Assembly (NCBI RefSeq): GCF_019278465.1 | Contig: NZ_CP058983.1 | Span: 1,054,001 to 1,118,000 of the forward strand | Direction: 5' to 3' | Source: Tenacibaculum sp. AHE14PA | GTDB taxonomy: Bacteria; Bacteroidota; Bacteroidia; Flavobacteriales; Flavobacteriaceae | Length of the DNA: 64,000 nt | Shown: one piece after another, positions 38,566 through 48,200 of the stretch | Layout of the letters: each line of letters opens with the position of its first letter | Numbering within the stretch: position 1 is the stretch's first letter | Position numbers and translations under genes: made by a program | The notes under the pieces: generated by a model | Told to the model about the DNA's origin: nothing | What the model saw: the letters and a program-made list of their open reading frames with translations, nothing else | Database searches by the model: none

Positions 38566-39234
38566 ATGAAAAATTTTACTCCTTTTTTATTAGTATTTAG
38601 TCTAATATTTGCTTCATGTTCATCTAACCAAGACGAAGTTATAGATACAAATCCTGAAAATTTATTACAATCATACACGTTAAAAAGAGATGCTAACGGT
38701 GCTTATTCTATAGACTTCAACACTGCAGAAAACACAGATGTAACTACCGTTAAAAACACTGAAAATTCTAATGACATCATCTTATCTGAAGCAAACCACA
38801 AGACAGCTATTAAACACAGCAATGACTTTAATATTGAGGAAGACCAATTAAAAATAGGTTTTTTAGATGCTAACAAAGGGAAACGTATGCAAATATCTAT
38901 TGAAGATGAAGATATTAAGTTTCATAAAGGTAGTGTTACCGAATTTTTAAGTTCATATAGTATTGCTAAAAATGAAGATGGCACATTTACACTTAACTTT
39001 ACAGTTAATAATAACGTTACTACAGAATTCGTTTATAATGAAGAAATAGAAACTTACGAAGTACATTTAGCTACCGGAAAAGCAAAACAACAGGAGTTCT
39101 CAAGACAATTAGAGATGAATACAACTAATTTAATTAAATTAGATTTTGTTAATCATAAATATGAAGGGAGATCTGAAGAACCTACGAGCAAGAAAAAACC
39201 AAGATTATCTATACAAGGAAATGATTTCCTATAA
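38566..39234 (+). CDS. Lipoprotein between response regulator and histidine kinase
   Basis: A 222-aa lipoprotein with signal peptide TPFLLVFSLIFASC (lipid Cys near residue 18) and an acidic linker. Two similar segments can be seen, each starting SYTLKRDANGAYSIDFN and SYSIAKNEDGTFTLNFT, so the protein is probably a tandem of small beta domains. No family is recognised. It stops 5 bases before the kinase gene, so the two are co-transcribed; it could be an accessory sensor for the kinase, which is inference from order. Confidence 0.75.
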   Translation: MKNFTPFLLVFSLIFASCSSNQDEVIDTNPENLLQSYTLKRDANGAYSIDFNTAENTDVTTVKNTENSNDIILSEANHKTAIKHSNDFNIEEDQLKIGFLDANKGKRMQISIEDEDIKFHKGSVTEFLSSYSIAKNEDGTFTLNFTVNNNVTTEFVYNEEIETYEVHLATGKAKQQEFSRQLEMNTTNLIKLDFVNHKYEGRSEEPTSKKKPRLSIQGNDFL

Positions 39235-39239
39235 ATTAA

Positions 39240-41051
39240 ATGAAAATCACCTCTTTTAAAAATATTATAATAACGATATTATTATTTACAATAATAAACT
39301 ACTCTTTCACTAGAAAAAGCAAAGTAAATTCTTTTTCTAGCGAAAAAGAGTTTCTACAAATAAAAGATTCTTTATTATATAAAAAACATAATTTATATAA
39401 ATTATTATACGAACAGGAAGAATATACTAAGGCTCTTGAAAAATCATTGCAATTAATACAACTCGGAAAAGACAAAAACGATATAGAAATTCAATTTTCA
39501 TCTACTTTTTTAGTTGCAAAAATATTCGAAAAAACAAAAAATTACAAAAAAGCCATCAACTACTATAAAGACTGTTTACGCTTAATTAATGATAAAAAAA
39601 ATATTGATTACAACTTTACAAATAATGATGAAAAACTTGCAAAAACCTTATTAGGTATTGGAAGCAATTATTCATATCTCAATGATAATGCCAATGCTGA
39701 AAAATATTATCGTGAAATAATAGCTATTAACGCATTAAATCAAAATATTGAATCGATTAAAGCAAAAGCTTATGTTAATTTATCTGTTATTTTAATTAAC
39801 TCAAAAAAACTTGAAGAGGCTAAAAAAAATTTAAAAAAAGCTATTAAAATTCATGAAAACACAAATAACAAACCTTTTCAAGCTTCTGCTCTTAACAACC
39901 TAGCTAGCATCTATTTAATTGAAGAGAACTATGAAGAAGCAAAAAAAATTTATTTTCAGGGATTAGAGTTAGTGAACCAAACAAACTCTATTAATGCTAC
40001 AAAATTTAAAGAAGAGCTTTTTTATAATTTAGCTTGGACTCTGTACTTACTTAAAGACTACAAAGCATACGAGTATCAAGAAAAAGCATATGACTTAAAA
40101 GACAACCTTAGAGATAGTGAAGTTAGAAAAATGATTGAAAAAATTCATTCTAAACAAATAATTGATCTTGAAAAAGAAAAAAATAATTTAGTTAAAAACC
40201 AAACTGAATTAATAAAAGCTAAAGACGACAAAACCACCTTACTCTTTGGCGCCTTAAGTTTATTGGTGATTGTTATTTCTGGTGGATTGGTTTATAACTA
40301 TAAGTTACGTAAAGACAACTTGCAATTAAAACTATCTGAAAACAGCTTAAAACAACAGCAGAGTATCGAAAAAATAAAATCAGATGCTCAAACAAAAATA
40401 TTAAATGCTACAATAGACGGTAAAGAATCTGAACGAAAACAAATAGCGGAAACGTTACATGATAACGTTAGCGCATTACTATCGTCTGCAAACATGCATT
40501 TAAGCGCCACAAAAAAACAATTTAAAGGAGTTACTCCTTTAGAGATAGAAAAAACACAAGCTATAATATTAGAGGCTTCGCAAAAAGTAAGAGATTTATC
40601 ACACAACCTTGTATCTTCTATATTACTAAAATTCGGGCTAGAGTATGCTTTAAAAGATGTTGCTAAGAAATTCTCTAACAGCGAATTAAAATTTAAAGTT
40701 AGCGCCCTAAACATCAATAGGTATAATCAAGAATTTGAAATAAAAGTGTTTAATATTATTCAAGAGCTTGCTAATAATATTCTAAAACATAGTAAAGCTA
40801 ATTATGCTCAAATAATTATAAAACAAGAGAAGAATCAACTAACTGTTCTTGTTAACGATGATGGGGTTGGATTTTCAACCTCATCTTCTTCTTTTAAAAA
40901 TAATGGCATCGGATTAAACCAAATAGAAGCTAGAATTGAAATGATGAACGGTAAATTCACTATTAATTCAGAAGATAACAAAGGAACTAAAGTTTCTATA
41001 ATCATCCCTATCCAGCAACAAAAACCATTTCAATTTTCATCGGTTAGCTAA
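39240..41051 (+). CDS. TPR-containing sensor histidine kinase (HisKA_3 type)
   Basis: A 603-aa kinase. N-terminal signal or membrane segment (IIITILLFTIINYSF), then TPR repeats (about residues 55-310: EQEEYTKALEKSLQL, KNYKKAINYYKDCLRL, DNANAEKYYREIIAI, KKLEEAKKNLKKAIKIHE, ENYEEAKKIYFQGLEL). A transmembrane helix follows at about 332-352 (TTLLFGALSLLVIVISGGLVY), then a coiled linker, HisKA_3 box ESERKQIAETLHDNVSALL (His about 407), and HATPase_c (IIQELANNILKHSKA, NDDGVGF, GIGLNQIEARIEM). The TPRs face the periplasm. The likely partner is the NarL-type regulator upstream. It overlaps the convergent phosphodiesterase gene by 15 bases. Confidence 0.93.
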   Translation: MKITSFKNIIITILLFTIINYSFTRKSKVNSFSSEKEFLQIKDSLLYKKHNLYKLLYEQEEYTKALEKSLQLIQLGKDKNDIEIQFSSTFLVAKIFEKTKNYKKAINYYKDCLRLINDKKNIDYNFTNNDEKLAKTLLGIGSNYSYLNDNANAEKYYREIIAINALNQNIESIKAKAYVNLSVILINSKKLEEAKKNLKKAIKIHENTNNKPFQASALNNLASIYLIEENYEEAKKIYFQGLELVNQTNSINATKFKEELFYNLAWTLYLLKDYKAYEYQEKAYDLKDNLRDSEVRKMIEKIHSKQIIDLEKEKNNLVKNQTELIKAKDDKTTLLFGALSLLVIVISGGLVYNYKLRKDNLQLKLSENSLKQQQSIEKIKSDAQTKILNATIDGKESERKQIAETLHDNVSALLSSANMHLSATKKQFKGVTPLEIEKTQAIILEASQKVRDLSHNLVSSILLKFGLEYALKDVAKKFSNSELKFKVSALNINRYNQEFEIKVFNIIQELANNILKHSKANYAQIIIKQEKNQLTVLVNDDGVGFSTSSSSFKNNGIGLNQIEARIEMMNGKFTINSEDNKGTKVSIIIPIQQQKPFQFSSVS

Positions 41052-41531
41052 CTCTATAACCTCCATATTTGTAATTTCACCAAAATTTAACTCAAAACGG
41101 AGCATTGTTCTTACTTTATGAAAACCATGCTTACCTGCAGCGCCGGGATTTAAGTGTAGTAAATTAAATTTTTGGTCGTATTGTACTTTTAAAATATGCG
41201 AATGTCCACTGATAAATATTTTGGGTGTATCAACTTTTAACGCTTCTCTTACTCTCGGTTTATATGCATTTGGATATCCACCTATATGCGTAATCCAAAC
41301 AGTAATACCTTCAACAGTAAATTTACTATCTAAAGGGAATTCTGCTCTCGCATCATTATCATCAATATTACCATAAACAGCGCGTAAAGGTTTGTGTTTT
41401 TTTAAAGTATCCGTAACATTTAAATCACCTATATCGCCTGCATGCCAAACCTCATCTGCTTGCTTTACAAACTTTAATATTTGATCATCAATATAACTAT
41501 GCGTATCAGAAAGTAAGAGTATCTTTTTCAT
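41037..41531 (-). CDS. YfcE/MJ0936-family metallophosphoesterase
   Basis: A 164-aa phosphodiesterase. Metal-binding motifs: LLLSDTHSYID (DxH), WHAGDIGD (GDxxD-like), VYGNIDDND (GNxD), ITHIGGYP (H) and SGHSHI (GHxH). This is the complete set for the small calcineurin-like family, which hydrolyses cyclic nucleotides or other phosphodiesters with Mn2+. Length is normal. Its 3' end overlaps the kinase gene on the other strand. Native substrate is not known. Confidence 0.93.
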   Translation of the reverse strand: MKKILLLSDTHSYIDDQILKFVKQADEVWHAGDIGDLNVTDTLKKHKPLRAVYGNIDDNDARAEFPLDSKFTVEGITVWITHIGGYPNAYKPRVREALKVDTPKIFISGHSHILKVQYDQKFNLLHLNPGAAGKHGFHKVRTMLRFELNFGEITNMEVIELANR

Positions 41532-41808
41532 TACTACAAAACTAATAAATAGTGCATAAAAAATAGATCCATAATATATAATTATGAATCTATTATTAAT
41601 GCACTAATGGAGCACTTGTATTTATCTCATTTTAACGAGCCATAAACATATAACACATTAAAAGTTTTGATGTTAACCTATGTTTACAAATTAAATATTA
41701 ACAACCTACCTATTCTTCATTTTAAAGAAATAGACTATATTTCTTTAAATAGCCATAACAACTCAGTCTAATATTTCATAATTTAGCCCTTTTAAATTTC
41801 ATTGTTTT

Positions 41809-42543
41809 TTGAGGTATTTTATTGAACTAGCGTATAAAGGGAAAAACTATCATGGTTGGCAAATACAACCTGATGCAATTTCTGTACAAGAAAAAATAAA
41901 TAATGCTATTAGTACTGTTTTAAGGCAAAACATAATTATTACTGGTGCTGGTAGAACAGATGCTGGTGTGCATGCATCGCAAATGTTTGCTCATTTTGAT
42001 ACAGATATTGTTTTAGCTAAAAACTTTGCTTTTAGATTAAATGCTCTTTTACCCGATGATATTGTAATATACAATACCAAATTAGTGCATGATGATGCAC
42101 ATGTTCGTTTTGATGCTACTAGCAGAAGTTATGAGTATAAAATTTGGCTTGGCAGAAATCCGTTTTCGTTAGACACTGCTTGGCAACTATACAATCAACA
42201 ATTAAACATTAATTTAATGAATCAGGCTGCTGCAATTTTATATGAACATGAAGATTTCGAATGTTTTTCGAAAGTAAAAACAGGTGTTCATACTTTTAAT
42301 TGCGATGTTACAAACGCTTTGTGGGTTTTAAATGGTAACGAATTGACTTTTCATATCAGCGCAAACCGTTTTTTAAGAAACATGGTAAGAGCAATTGTAG
42401 GCACATTAATAGATATCGGAATCGGTAAAACAACTATTGATGATTTTAAAAAAATTATAGAAAGCAAAAACAGAAGTAAAGCAGGAACCTCTGTACCTGC
42501 AAAAGGATTATTTTTAACAAAAGTAGAATACAATTATATATAG
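41809..42543 (+). CDS. truA: tRNA pseudouridine(38-40) synthase TruA
   Basis: A 244-aa enzyme that makes pseudouridine at positions 38-40 of tRNAs. It starts with a TTG codon giving MRYFIELAYKGKNYHGWQIQ, the normal TruA N-terminus. The catalytic Asp is in TGAGRTDAGVHASQ, followed by FDATSRSYEYKIW and the C-terminal RFLRNMVRAIVGTLIDIG motif. Length matches the family. Its stop shares a base with the GTG start of the ABC exporter gene, indicating coupling. The 270 bases upstream are AT-rich with no clear signal. Confidence 0.96.
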   Translation: MRYFIELAYKGKNYHGWQIQPDAISVQEKINNAISTVLRQNIIITGAGRTDAGVHASQMFAHFDTDIVLAKNFAFRLNALLPDDIVIYNTKLVHDDAHVRFDATSRSYEYKIWLGRNPFSLDTAWQLYNQQLNINLMNQAAAILYEHEDFECFSKVKTGVHTFNCDVTNALWVLNGNELTFHISANRFLRNMVRAIVGTLIDIGIGKTTIDDFKKIIESKNRSKAGTSVPAKGLFLTKVEYNYI

Positions 42544-44306
42544 TGAGTAAAACAACAGGAAAAGCATTTGACATTAAGATTTTTGTAAGACTAATGAGTT
42601 TTGCAAAACTTTACCGTGTACGATTTATTGTAGCAGCAACATCAACAATACTCTTAGCTGTTTTCGCTGTAATGAGTCCGGTTATTTTAATGGCGGCTAT
42701 TGATGATTTTGTGGCGCATAAAGATTTAACAAGATTACTGTATTATACAATAGCGATGCTTGCCGTGCTATTAGTACAGGTATTATTTCAGTTTAGTTTT
42801 ATTTACAATGCCAATTGGGTTGGGCAACATATTATTAGAGATATAAGGGCTAAAACATTCAGAAAAATAGTAGCTTTTAAAATGAGTTATTTCAACAACT
42901 CATCCGTAGGTAAATTGGTTACCAGAGTTGTGTCTGACATCGAAACAATTGCTAATTTTTTTACGCAAGGTGTTTTTATGATTATCAGTGATGTTTTAAA
43001 AATGATCATTGTTATAATTGTAATGCTTTATACCAATTGGAAGTTAGCAATCATAGCATTGGCAACACTACCTGTTTTAATTTATGCTACAAAGATTTTT
43101 CAGATAGCCATAAAATCTACTTTTCAAGATGTACGTAATCAGGTAGCAAACCTTAATGGTTTTGTTCAAGAAAGAGTAACAGGAATGAAAATTGTGCAAC
43201 TCTTTAATCGTGAAAAAATTGAATATCAAAATTTTGTTGGTATTAACGAAAAACATAAAAAAGCACATGTAAAAACGGTTTGGTATTATTCGATATTTTT
43301 TCCAATTGCAGAAATATTATCATCTATTGCTATCGGACTAATTGTATGGTTTGGCGGACTTCAAGTTGTTGAGGATAATGCGGTAACTGTTGGTGCAATT
43401 ATTGGATTTATAAAAATGTCTCAAATGCTATTTAGACCACTTCGTCAAATTGCAGATAAATTCAACCAACTACAAATGGGAATTGTAGCTGGAGAAAGAG
43501 TTTTTAATGTGATTGATACCGAAAGCTCTATTACTAAAAGCGGAACTATTACTACCGAATCACTACAAGGAAACATCCGTTTTAAAGACGTGCGTTTTAG
43601 CTACATTAAAGACGAAGAAGTTTTAAAAGGCATTAGTTTTAATGTTAAAAAAGGAGAGACTATTGCCATTGTTGGTGCAACAGGAGCTGGAAAATCGACT
43701 ATTATAAATTTAATAAACCGTTTTTACGAAATAGATAGCGGCGCTATTTACCTTGACGATGTTCTTGTTGAAGATTATGAAATTAATGCACTGCGTGAAA
43801 AAGTTGCTGTAGTTTTACAAGATGTATTTTTATTTTCTGATACTATTTTTAATAATATTTCTTTAAAAAACAACGACATTTCTCTTGATGATGTAAAGAA
43901 AGCTGCCAAACAAATTGGTATTCATGATTTTATCATGACATTACCCAACAACTATGCATACAATGTGAAAGAACGTGGTGGAATGCTTTCTTCTGGCCAG
44001 CGCCAATTAATCGCTTTTTTACGTGCATATGTTAGCAAACCAAGTATTTTAATTTTAGACGAAGCTACATCATCTGTAGATACACATTCTGAACAAATGA
44101 TTCAACATGCTACCGACGAAATTACAAAAGGTAGAACCTCTATAGTTATTGCACACCGATTAGCAACTATAAAAAAAGCAGATACTATTATTGTTATGGA
44201 TAAAGGTATAATTGTTGAGCAAGGCGATCATAATCAGTTACTTCAAAAAAATAATGGTTATTATAAAAATCTTTATGAAAAGCAATTTAGTACTGAAATT
44301 ATTTAA
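42543..44306 (+). CDS. ABC exporter, fused permease and ATPase (MsbA/MDR type)
   Basis: A 587-aa half transporter: six-helix type I exporter domain (about residues 20-310) and an ATPase with Walker A IVGATGAGKSTI (about 376), Q-loop VVLQDVFLFSDT, signature LSSGQRQLIAF (about 481), Walker B ILILDEATSSVD and H-loop IAHRLATI. It acts as a dimer in the inner membrane; lipid A, lipid or drug export are the usual jobs, and which applies here is not visible. The start is GTG at 42543, overlapping the truA stop by one base. Confidence 0.93.
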   Translation: MSKTTGKAFDIKIFVRLMSFAKLYRVRFIVAATSTILLAVFAVMSPVILMAAIDDFVAHKDLTRLLYYTIAMLAVLLVQVLFQFSFIYNANWVGQHIIRDIRAKTFRKIVAFKMSYFNNSSVGKLVTRVVSDIETIANFFTQGVFMIISDVLKMIIVIIVMLYTNWKLAIIALATLPVLIYATKIFQIAIKSTFQDVRNQVANLNGFVQERVTGMKIVQLFNREKIEYQNFVGINEKHKKAHVKTVWYYSIFFPIAEILSSIAIGLIVWFGGLQVVEDNAVTVGAIIGFIKMSQMLFRPLRQIADKFNQLQMGIVAGERVFNVIDTESSITKSGTITTESLQGNIRFKDVRFSYIKDEEVLKGISFNVKKGETIAIVGATGAGKSTIINLINRFYEIDSGAIYLDDVLVEDYEINALREKVAVVLQDVFLFSDTIFNNISLKNNDISLDDVKKAAKQIGIHDFIMTLPNNYAYNVKERGGMLSSGQRQLIAFLRAYVSKPSILILDEATSSVDTHSEQMIQHATDEITKGRTSIVIAHRLATIKKADTIIVMDKGIIVEQGDHNQLLQKNNGYYKNLYEKQFSTEII

Positions 44307-44314
44307 CATTTAAG

Positions 44315-44345
44315 TTTGTTTAGATTTGTTAAAAGAATACATTTG
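44315..44345 (+). promoter_or_regulatory. Promoter of the small Ala/Glu lipoprotein gene
   Basis: TTTG at 44315-44318 and -7 TACATTTG at 44338-44345 with 19 bases between, a good match to the Bacteroidota consensus. Confidence 0.7.
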
Positions 44346-44381
44346 CGTTAATCAATCTATTAATTAAAAAAACGTAAAACA

Positions 44382-44816
44382 ATGAAAAAAGTAATTTTAA
44401 CCATGTGTGTTGCTGGTGCTTTATTAGCAACTTCTTGTAAAAATGAGGCTAAAGACGCTAAAGAAACTACTATTGAAGCTGTAGATACTGCAACTGAAAA
44501 AGCTACTGAAGCTGCTGAAGAAGTTGAAGCTGCCGCTGAAGAAGCTACTGAAGCTGTAGAAACTGCTTTTGAAGGAGTAACTATTCCTGAATTTAAAGAC
44601 CCTAAAGTAGGTGAGTATTTAGAATCTTATGCTGAATATGCTCAAAACTATATTGATGCTAAAGGAGATGTATTAAAAAATACTGAATTAGCTAAAAAAG
44701 GTGTTGAATTAGCTGCTAAAGGAAAAGAAATCGTTGCTACTTTAGATGCTGAAGGAACAAAGAAATTTAACTCAGTAATGAGTGCTATACAATCTAAAAT
44801 GGCTCCTGCTAAATAA
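44382..44816 (+). CDS. Small Ala/Glu/Thr-rich lipoprotein
   Basis: A 144-aa protein with a lipoprotein signal (VILTMCVAGALLATSC, Cys near 19). Residues 28-66 are a repeat-like Glu/Ala/Thr stretch (ATEKATEAAEEVEAAAEEATEA) that should form a long amphipathic helix. The second half (GEYLESYAEYAQNYIDA, ELAKKGVELAAKGKEIVATLDAEGTKKFNSVMSAI) is also helical. No family is recognised. It stands alone with promoter and terminator. The low-complexity helix suggests a structural envelope role, by inference. Confidence 0.8.
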   Translation: MKKVILTMCVAGALLATSCKNEAKDAKETTIEAVDTATEKATEAAEEVEAAAEEATEAVETAFEGVTIPEFKDPKVGEYLESYAEYAQNYIDAKGDVLKNTELAKKGVELAAKGKEIVATLDAEGTKKFNSVMSAIQSKMAPAK

Positions 44817-44840
44817 TTTTAGATTCTTATAAAAGTTAAA

Positions 44841-44865
44841 AAGCTCGCAATTGCGAGCTTTTTTT
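44841..44865 (+). terminator. Terminator after the small lipoprotein gene
   Basis: AAGCTCGC-AATT-GCGAGCTT, perfect 8-bp stem, T run of five. Confidence 0.93.
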
Positions 44866-44917
44866 ATTTAATCCTTATATTTTTTCATCCTTTTAAATAA
44901 ATCTAAAAAAATATTAC

Positions 44918-45700
44918 TTAGGTAGTTAAATCTTTTTGAAGTCTTAAGAATAAATCTTCTTGTGTTTTATAAAATACAAATTCCCCATTATTTATATAAG
45001 ATATCTCTCCTGTTTCTTCTGAAACTAACAAGCAAATAGCATCTGTTTTTTCTGTAACTCCAATAGCTGCTCTGTGCCTTAACCCAAAACGAGATGGTAT
45101 TTTTGTACTTCCAGAAACAGGTAAAACTACACGAGTAGCAATAATAAAGTTATCACGAATTACAGTTGCCCCATCATGTAGCGGACTATTTTTATAAAAA
45201 ATACTTTCTAAAATAGCTTCGTTTACCAAAGCATTCATTTTATCTCCTGTATTTATTAAAAAATCAAGATTGTTTGTTTTTTCAATAACCAACAAAGCAC
45301 CTGTTCGTGTTTTAGACATACTTTTACAGGCTGTTAAAATTGTTTCAACATCTGTTTCTGAATTAATTTCAGTTTTTAAAAACTTCAATTGGTTTAAAAA
45401 ACCTCGTTTCGCTGAAAAATTAGTGGTTCCTATCATCAATAAAAACTTTCTAATTTCTTGCTGAAACACAATAAGTAAAGCAATAACACCACCAGAAAGT
45501 AAATAACCAAGAATTCCACTTAACATTTCCATGTGAAGTGCTTGTGTTATTTTCCATATTAAAAATATCAACGCAATTCCTATCACAATATTAATTGCCA
45601 CTGTTCCTTTTAACAACTTATAAATATAGTAAAGTAGTATTGCTACTAGAATAATGTCAAGTACATCAAGAAACGAAAAATCGATAAAATCTAAATTCAT
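44918..45700 (-). CDS. cdaA: Diadenylate cyclase CdaA
   Basis: A 260-aa membrane enzyme that makes cyclic di-AMP from two ATP. Three N-terminal helices (about residues 12-28, 35-50, 60-80) are followed by the DAC/DisA_N domain with GALLVIEK, the catalytic block NSPLHDGATVI (DGA) and SRFGLRHRAAIG (RHR), and LVSEETGEIS. The FLDVLDIILVAILLYYIYKLLKGT start is typical. It lies directly downstream of folP (34 bases), a common pair in Bacteroidota. c-di-AMP usually controls potassium and osmotic balance. Confidence 0.95.
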   Translation of the reverse strand: MNLDFIDFSFLDVLDIILVAILLYYIYKLLKGTVAINIVIGIALIFLIWKITQALHMEMLSGILGYLLSGGVIALLIVFQQEIRKFLLMIGTTNFSAKRGFLNQLKFLKTEINSETDVETILTACKSMSKTRTGALLVIEKTNNLDFLINTGDKMNALVNEAILESIFYKNSPLHDGATVIRDNFIIATRVVLPVSGSTKIPSRFGLRHRAAIGVTEKTDAICLLVSEETGEISYINNGEFVFYKTQEDLFLRLQKDLTT

Positions 45701-45734
45701 TAATTATTTTGAAGTTTTAGTAAAAGTAATCATT

Positions 45735-46556
45735 TTATCCTAATTGCCTCACGATTTTTACTGCTTCAACTGCCTCTTTTACATCATGAACTCTTAAGAT
45801 ATTTGTTCCGTTTAAGAGCGCAATTGTATTGGCTACCGTAGTTGCGTTTAATGCTTCTTGAGGTATAATATCAAGCGTTTTGTAAAGCATTGATTTTCTT
45901 GAAACTCCTGTTAAAATAGGCACTTCTAAATTTTCAAATAACGAAAGTTTCTTCAGTAACTCGTAATTATGTTCTATTGTTTTTCCAAAACCAAAACCTA
46001 CATCTATAATAACATCGTTTACTTTTAGTTCACGGAGTTTACGTAACTGCGCTGCAAAAAACGAAATTATATCCGTTACCACATTTTCATAAACAGGGTT
46101 TAACTGCATACTCTGCGGAGTTCCTTGCATGTGCATCATTATATAAGGCACCTGCAAACTCGCCACTGCTGCAAACATTTTATCATCTTGTACACCTCCA
46201 GAAATATCATTAATTATTGATGCTCCTGCATTAATTGATTCTTTTACAACAGTACTTCTAAAAGAATCTACAGAAATAAGAATATCAGGAAAATGCTTCA
46301 CCAATAATTTTATTACCGGCACTACTCTTTGCAGTTCTTCTGCCTCAGAAACATGCTTTGCTCCCGGTCTTGACGAATACGCTCCAACATCAATAAAGGT
46401 TGCACCTTCCTGTAGCATTTTCTCAGTTTGACTAAGAATTGCATGTTCGTCTTTGTATTTTCCACCATCAAAAAAAGAATCTGGGGTGATATTTAAAATC
46501 CCCATTACTTTCGGAGAAGTAAGATCGATTAATGTTCCTTTACAATTAATTGTCAT
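45735..46556 (-). CDS. folP: Dihydropteroate synthase
   Basis: A 273-aa TIM-barrel enzyme joining p-aminobenzoate to pterin pyrophosphate in folate synthesis. Landmarks: KVMGILNITPDSFFDGGKY, GATFIDVGAYSSRPGA, SVDSFRSTVVKESINAGASIINDISGG, YIMMHMQGTPQSMQ, IIDVGFGFGKTIEHNYELLK, GVSRKSMLYK and LRVHDVKEAVEAVKI. All are present, and length is normal. It is the first gene of a minus-strand pair with cdaA; its promoter must lie in the 80 bases shared with the divergent DUF1599 gene. Confidence 0.96.
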   Translation of the reverse strand: MTINCKGTLIDLTSPKVMGILNITPDSFFDGGKYKDEHAILSQTEKMLQEGATFIDVGAYSSRPGAKHVSEAEELQRVVPVIKLLVKHFPDILISVDSFRSTVVKESINAGASIINDISGGVQDDKMFAAVASLQVPYIMMHMQGTPQSMQLNPVYENVVTDIISFFAAQLRKLRELKVNDVIIDVGFGFGKTIEHNYELLKKLSLFENLEVPILTGVSRKSMLYKTLDIIPQEALNATTVANTIALLNGTNILRVHDVKEAVEAVKIVRQLG

Positions 46557-46604
46557 CCTTATAAATTTCTAAGTAAAAATAAATGAAAAGCTTTTAATAT
46601 TTAC

Positions 46605-46612
46605 TATTTTTG
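46605..46612 (+). promoter_or_regulatory. Promoter -7 element of the DUF1599 gene
   Basis: TATTTTTG at 46605-46612, 24 bases before ATG 46637. Confidence 0.5.
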
Positions 46613-46636
46613 ATGGATTACTTTTAAATAAAAAAG

Positions 46637-47182
46637 ATGCAAAACACATCCAAACAATATGATGTAGTAGTAGAAGAATGTAGTAGTTTGTTTACAAAAA
46701 AAATGAGCGATTATGGTAGTGCATGGAGAATCTTAAGACTTCCATCTCTAACGGATCAAATATTCATAAAAGCACAACGCATCCGCCAGTTACAAGAAAA
46801 TACCAAGCGTATGGTAGACGAAGGAGAAAAACCAGAATTTATAGGGATCATTAATTATTCAATAATGGCACTTATTCAGCTAGAACTAGGTGTTGCCGAC
46901 CAACCAGATTTAAATACAACTGAAGCCACATCGTTATATAATAAACACATAAAAATCACCAAAGAATTAATGGAAAATAAAAACCATGATTACGGTGAAG
47001 CTTGGCGAGATATGAGAATTTCATCTTTAACGGATTTAATTCTTCAAAAATTACTTCGCGTAAAACAAATTGAAGATAACAAAGGAAAAACCTTAGTTTC
47101 TGAAGGAATCGATGCAAATTACCAGGATATGATTAATTATGCTATTTTTGCTTTAATCCATCATTCAGAGTTAGATAGTTAA
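46637..47182 (+). CDS. DUF1599-family protein
   Basis: A 181-aa protein made of two similar halves, each with a K(M/N)xDYGxAWR(I/D)xRxxSLTDxIxxK core (about residues 22-45 and 119-142) and an MINY(S/A)I(M/F)ALI end. This is the DUF1599 repeat, probably an all-helical nucleotide-binding or dUTPase/MazG-like fold, though no activity is established. In Bacteroidota it often sits between folP and the BT_3928-type membrane gene, exactly as here (17 bases to the next gene). Confidence 0.9.
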   Translation: MQNTSKQYDVVVEECSSLFTKKMSDYGSAWRILRLPSLTDQIFIKAQRIRQLQENTKRMVDEGEKPEFIGIINYSIMALIQLELGVADQPDLNTTEATSLYNKHIKITKELMENKNHDYGEAWRDMRISSLTDLILQKLLRVKQIEDNKGKTLVSEGIDANYQDMINYAIFALIHHSELDS

Positions 47183-47198
47183 CCTTAAACCCCAAAAA

Positions 47199-48176
47199 AT
47201 GATTTTAAAAATTTTAACACACATTTCAAGAGTATTAGTAGGGCTTTTATTCATTTATTCAGGCTTTGTTAAGTTAGTAGATCCGATTGGCTCTCAATAC
47301 AAGTTTCAAGAATACTTTAGTGAAGGTGTTTTAAATATGGAATTCTTAATTCCTTATACTTTGCCTTTTGCTATTCTTTTAATTATCTCTGAATTAGTTT
47401 TAGGAGTAATGCTTATTGTTGGTTACAAACCAAAACTTACGATATGGAGTATATTTAGTCTTAACATCATCTTTTTATTCTTAACATGGTATTCTTATAC
47501 TTATAACAAAGTTACAGACTGCGGATGTTTTGGTGACGCCCTAAAGCTTACACCTAAAGAAACTTTTTATAAGAATGTTGTATTTATGGTTTTTATCGTC
47601 ATTTTAATCTTCGGGTTAAAACATATTAAACCTTTACTTTCAGACAAACTTGGCGCTATAAAAACGTACGGAACCATATTAGTTTCGCTATTCATTACCT
47701 ACTATGTATTAAATCATTTACCAATTATCGATTTTAGAGCCTATTCAATAGGTACAGATATCGCTGAAGGTATGAAATATCAAGAAGATAGCGATGAAGT
47801 ACCACCAATTCATGATTTTATGATTGAAACCGACGAAGATGGAGATCAACTAGAAGCTATGCTAGCAAAAGACAAGGCAATGCTTATTATCATGTATAAT
47901 TTCGAAAAAACAGAAAAACAAGGTATTGCTGCGATTTCAAAAACTGCTGCAAACGCTAAAGCCAAAGGTTATGAAGTTTATGTTTTAACAGCTTCTTATA
48001 TTGAAGACTTAGCAGCCACACAAAAAGAATTTAACCTACCATATACATTCGGATTCTGTGATGAAACAGCTTTAAAAACAGTTATCAGAGCAAATCCAGG
48101 AATTGTTACTGTCGAGAAAGGAATTATCGTAGGTAAATGGAATTGGACAGATGCAGATGATGTTACTTTAAAATAA
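47199..48176 (+). CDS. BT_3928-family (DoxX/MauE-like) membrane protein
   Basis: A 325-aa protein: four hydrophobic helices of DoxX/MauE type in the first half (LVGLLFIYSGFVKLVDPIGS, PFAILLIISELVLGVMLIVGY, FSLNIIFLFLTWYSY, FMVFIVILIFGL) with a KVTDCGCFGDALKLTP Cys motif between helices, and a soluble thioredoxin-like C-terminal half (KAMLIIMYNFEKTE, YEVYVLTAS). The CGC site and the thioredoxin-like tail point to disulfide or electron chemistry; the family is uncharacterised. It is co-transcribed with DUF1599 and ends in a terminator. Confidence 0.88.
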   Translation: MILKILTHISRVLVGLLFIYSGFVKLVDPIGSQYKFQEYFSEGVLNMEFLIPYTLPFAILLIISELVLGVMLIVGYKPKLTIWSIFSLNIIFLFLTWYSYTYNKVTDCGCFGDALKLTPKETFYKNVVFMVFIVILIFGLKHIKPLLSDKLGAIKTYGTILVSLFITYYVLNHLPIIDFRAYSIGTDIAEGMKYQEDSDEVPPIHDFMIETDEDGDQLEAMLAKDKAMLIIMYNFEKTEKQGIAAISKTAANAKAKGYEVYVLTASYIEDLAATQKEFNLPYTFGFCDETALKTVIRANPGIVTVEKGIIVGKWNWTDADDVTLK

Positions 48177-48200
48177 CAATATCTTATAATATTCACACAA

